Assembly (NCBI GenBank): GCA_003484585.1 | Contig: DNBZ01000197.1 | Coordinates: forward strand, 1 to 6,264 | Source of the DNA: Bacteroidota bacterium | Lineage (GTDB): Bacteria > Bacteroidota > Bacteroidia > NS11-12g > UBA9320 | DNA: 6,264 bases | Direction of reading: 5' to 3' | Shown here: positions 5,420-6,264 of the stretch, piece by piece | Layout: every line of letters begins with the position of its first letter | Position numbering within the stretch: position 1 is the first letter of the stretch | Notes under the pieces: model-generated | What the model saw: the letters and a program-made list of their open reading frames with translations, nothing else | What the model was told of the DNA's origin: nothing | The model's database searches: none | Translations under genes and position numbers: made by a program

Positions 5420-6264
5420 TAGCTGATGCCGTCTCGCTCTACTTCTTTATTGATCTTAATCAACATTCCTTGTAGAGCTTTCCCTGGGCCTACTTCGGTA
5501 AACTTAATGGCTCCATCAGCTATCATATTCTGAACGGATTGGTTCCATTTTACAGAAGAGGTAAGCTGTGCTACTAGATTAGCCTTTATCGTTGCGGGGT
5601 CAGTTTCCCCTTTTGTACTTACGTTTTGATATACTGGGCAGTTAGGTGTATTAAAAGTAGCATCCTCTATGGCTGCTGCTAGCTCTTCTCTGGCTGGTTC
5701 CATCAGAGGAGAGTGAAAGGCTCCACCTACAGGAAGTTTAAGTGCTCTACGAGCTCCCTTTGCTATAAGTGCTTCACAGGCTTTGTCTATTCCTTCATTG
5801 CTTCCAGAGATTACCAATTGACCTGGGCAGTTATAGTTAGCCGCTACCACTATTTCTTCTATGCTGGCACATACTTCTTCTACTACGGCATCATCTAGTC
5901 CTATGATGGCTGCCATGGTGCTTAGATTTGCCTCACATGCTTTTTGCATGGCATTTGCTCTTATAGCTACTAGTTTTAGTCCTTCCTCGAAAGAGAGACA
6001 GTTAGCTGCTACTAATGCAGATATTTCACCTAGGCTATGTCCTGCGACCATGTCAGGTTTGAAACCTGCTATAGTCTTGGCTAGTATAGCTGAATGAAGA
6101 AATACCGCCGGTTGCGTGATATTGGTTTGCTTTAGTCCTTCATCTGTTCCTTCGAACATTTCGTCTGTGATGCGGAATCCTAATATATCGTTTGCTTTCT
6201 CAAAAAGGGCTTTTGCCTCTTCATTGGTATCATAAAGCTCTTTGCCCATTCCTACGAATTGAGC
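5419..6264 (-). CDS. fabD: Malonyl-CoA:acyl-carrier-protein transacylase (5' truncated)
   Basis: FabD transfers the malonyl group from CoA to acyl carrier protein, supplying extender units for type II fatty-acid synthesis in the cytoplasm. The frame is open to the right window edge and the visible protein (281 residues) starts with AQFVGMGKELY, the end of the PGQGxQ motif that opens the family; about 15 residues are missing by alignment to E. coli FabD. Key residues are present, counted from the first visible residue: nucleophile Ser77 in GHSLGE (E. coli Ser92), Arg102 in IRANAMQ (Arg117, binds the malonyl carboxylate) and His184 in GAFHSPLM (His201). NYNCPGQLVISG and the terminal VGPGKALQGMLIKI are also typical. 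Two further genes follow on the same strand with a 28-bp gap, suggesting an operon. ATG 6249 is internal, not the start. Confidence in the function is high. Confidence 0.97.
   Translation of the reverse strand, partial: AQFVGMGKELYDTNEEAKALFEKANDILGFRITDEMFEGTDEGLKQTNITQPAVFLHSAILAKTIAGFKPDMVAGHSLGEISALVAANCLSFEEGLKLVAIRANAMQKACEANLSTMAAIIGLDDAVVEEVCASIEEIVVAANYNCPGQLVISGSNEGIDKACEALIAKGARRALKLPVGGAFHSPLMEPAREELAAAIEDATFNTPNCPVYQNVSTKGETDPATIKANLVAQLTSSVKWNQSVQNMIADGAIKFTEVGPGKALQGMLIKINKEVERDGIS

Noticed and set aside
5861..6097. Plus-strand open frame opposite fabD
   Set aside because: It covers the fabD active-site region on the other strand; the coding signal belongs to fabD.

Overview
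The window looks like a low-GC chromosomal segment from a member of the Bacteroidota, most likely a flavobacterium-like organism. The reasons are: an rpoC tail followed directly by a DUF3467 gene, a two-domain chromate-transporter-family protein, poor or absent Shine-Dalgarno sequences, short lipoproteins with a cysteine lipobox, and two perfect matches to the Bacteroidota -7 element TAnnTTTG. This is inferred from sequence character and remembered protein families, not from a search.

Layout. On the + strand, bases 1-1533 hold the last 510 residues of the RNA polymerase beta' subunit (rpoC), closed by a strong intrinsic terminator at 1559-1587. A 105-residue DUF3467 protein follows (1647-1964). 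It meets, tail to tail with a 3-bp gap, a minus-strand lipoprotein gene (1968-2528); a nested hairpin spans both stop codons. The lipoprotein gene is divergent from, and slightly overlaps, a + strand chromate-transporter-family gene (2521-3828) that has no ATG at its expected start. A 190-bp convergent gap then holds a minus-strand reading frame of about 50 residues that is open but lacks a start codon; one base fewer in an A6 run would give it an ATG. From 4019 to the right edge, three minus-strand genes probably form an operon, in transcription order: fabD (malonyl-CoA:ACP transacylase, 5' end cut by the window), a TPR-like lipoprotein, and a DMP19/DUF4375-family protein.

Function. The window joins two housekeeping ends (transcription: rpoC; fatty-acid synthesis: fabD) with a small accessory block of envelope and unknown-function genes between them. 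I see no tRNA, rRNA, CRISPR array, insertion sequence or phage gene, and no convincing new multi-gene system. The most unusual points are the start region of the transporter gene, the broken small reading frame in the convergent gap, and the hairpin across two convergent stop codons.
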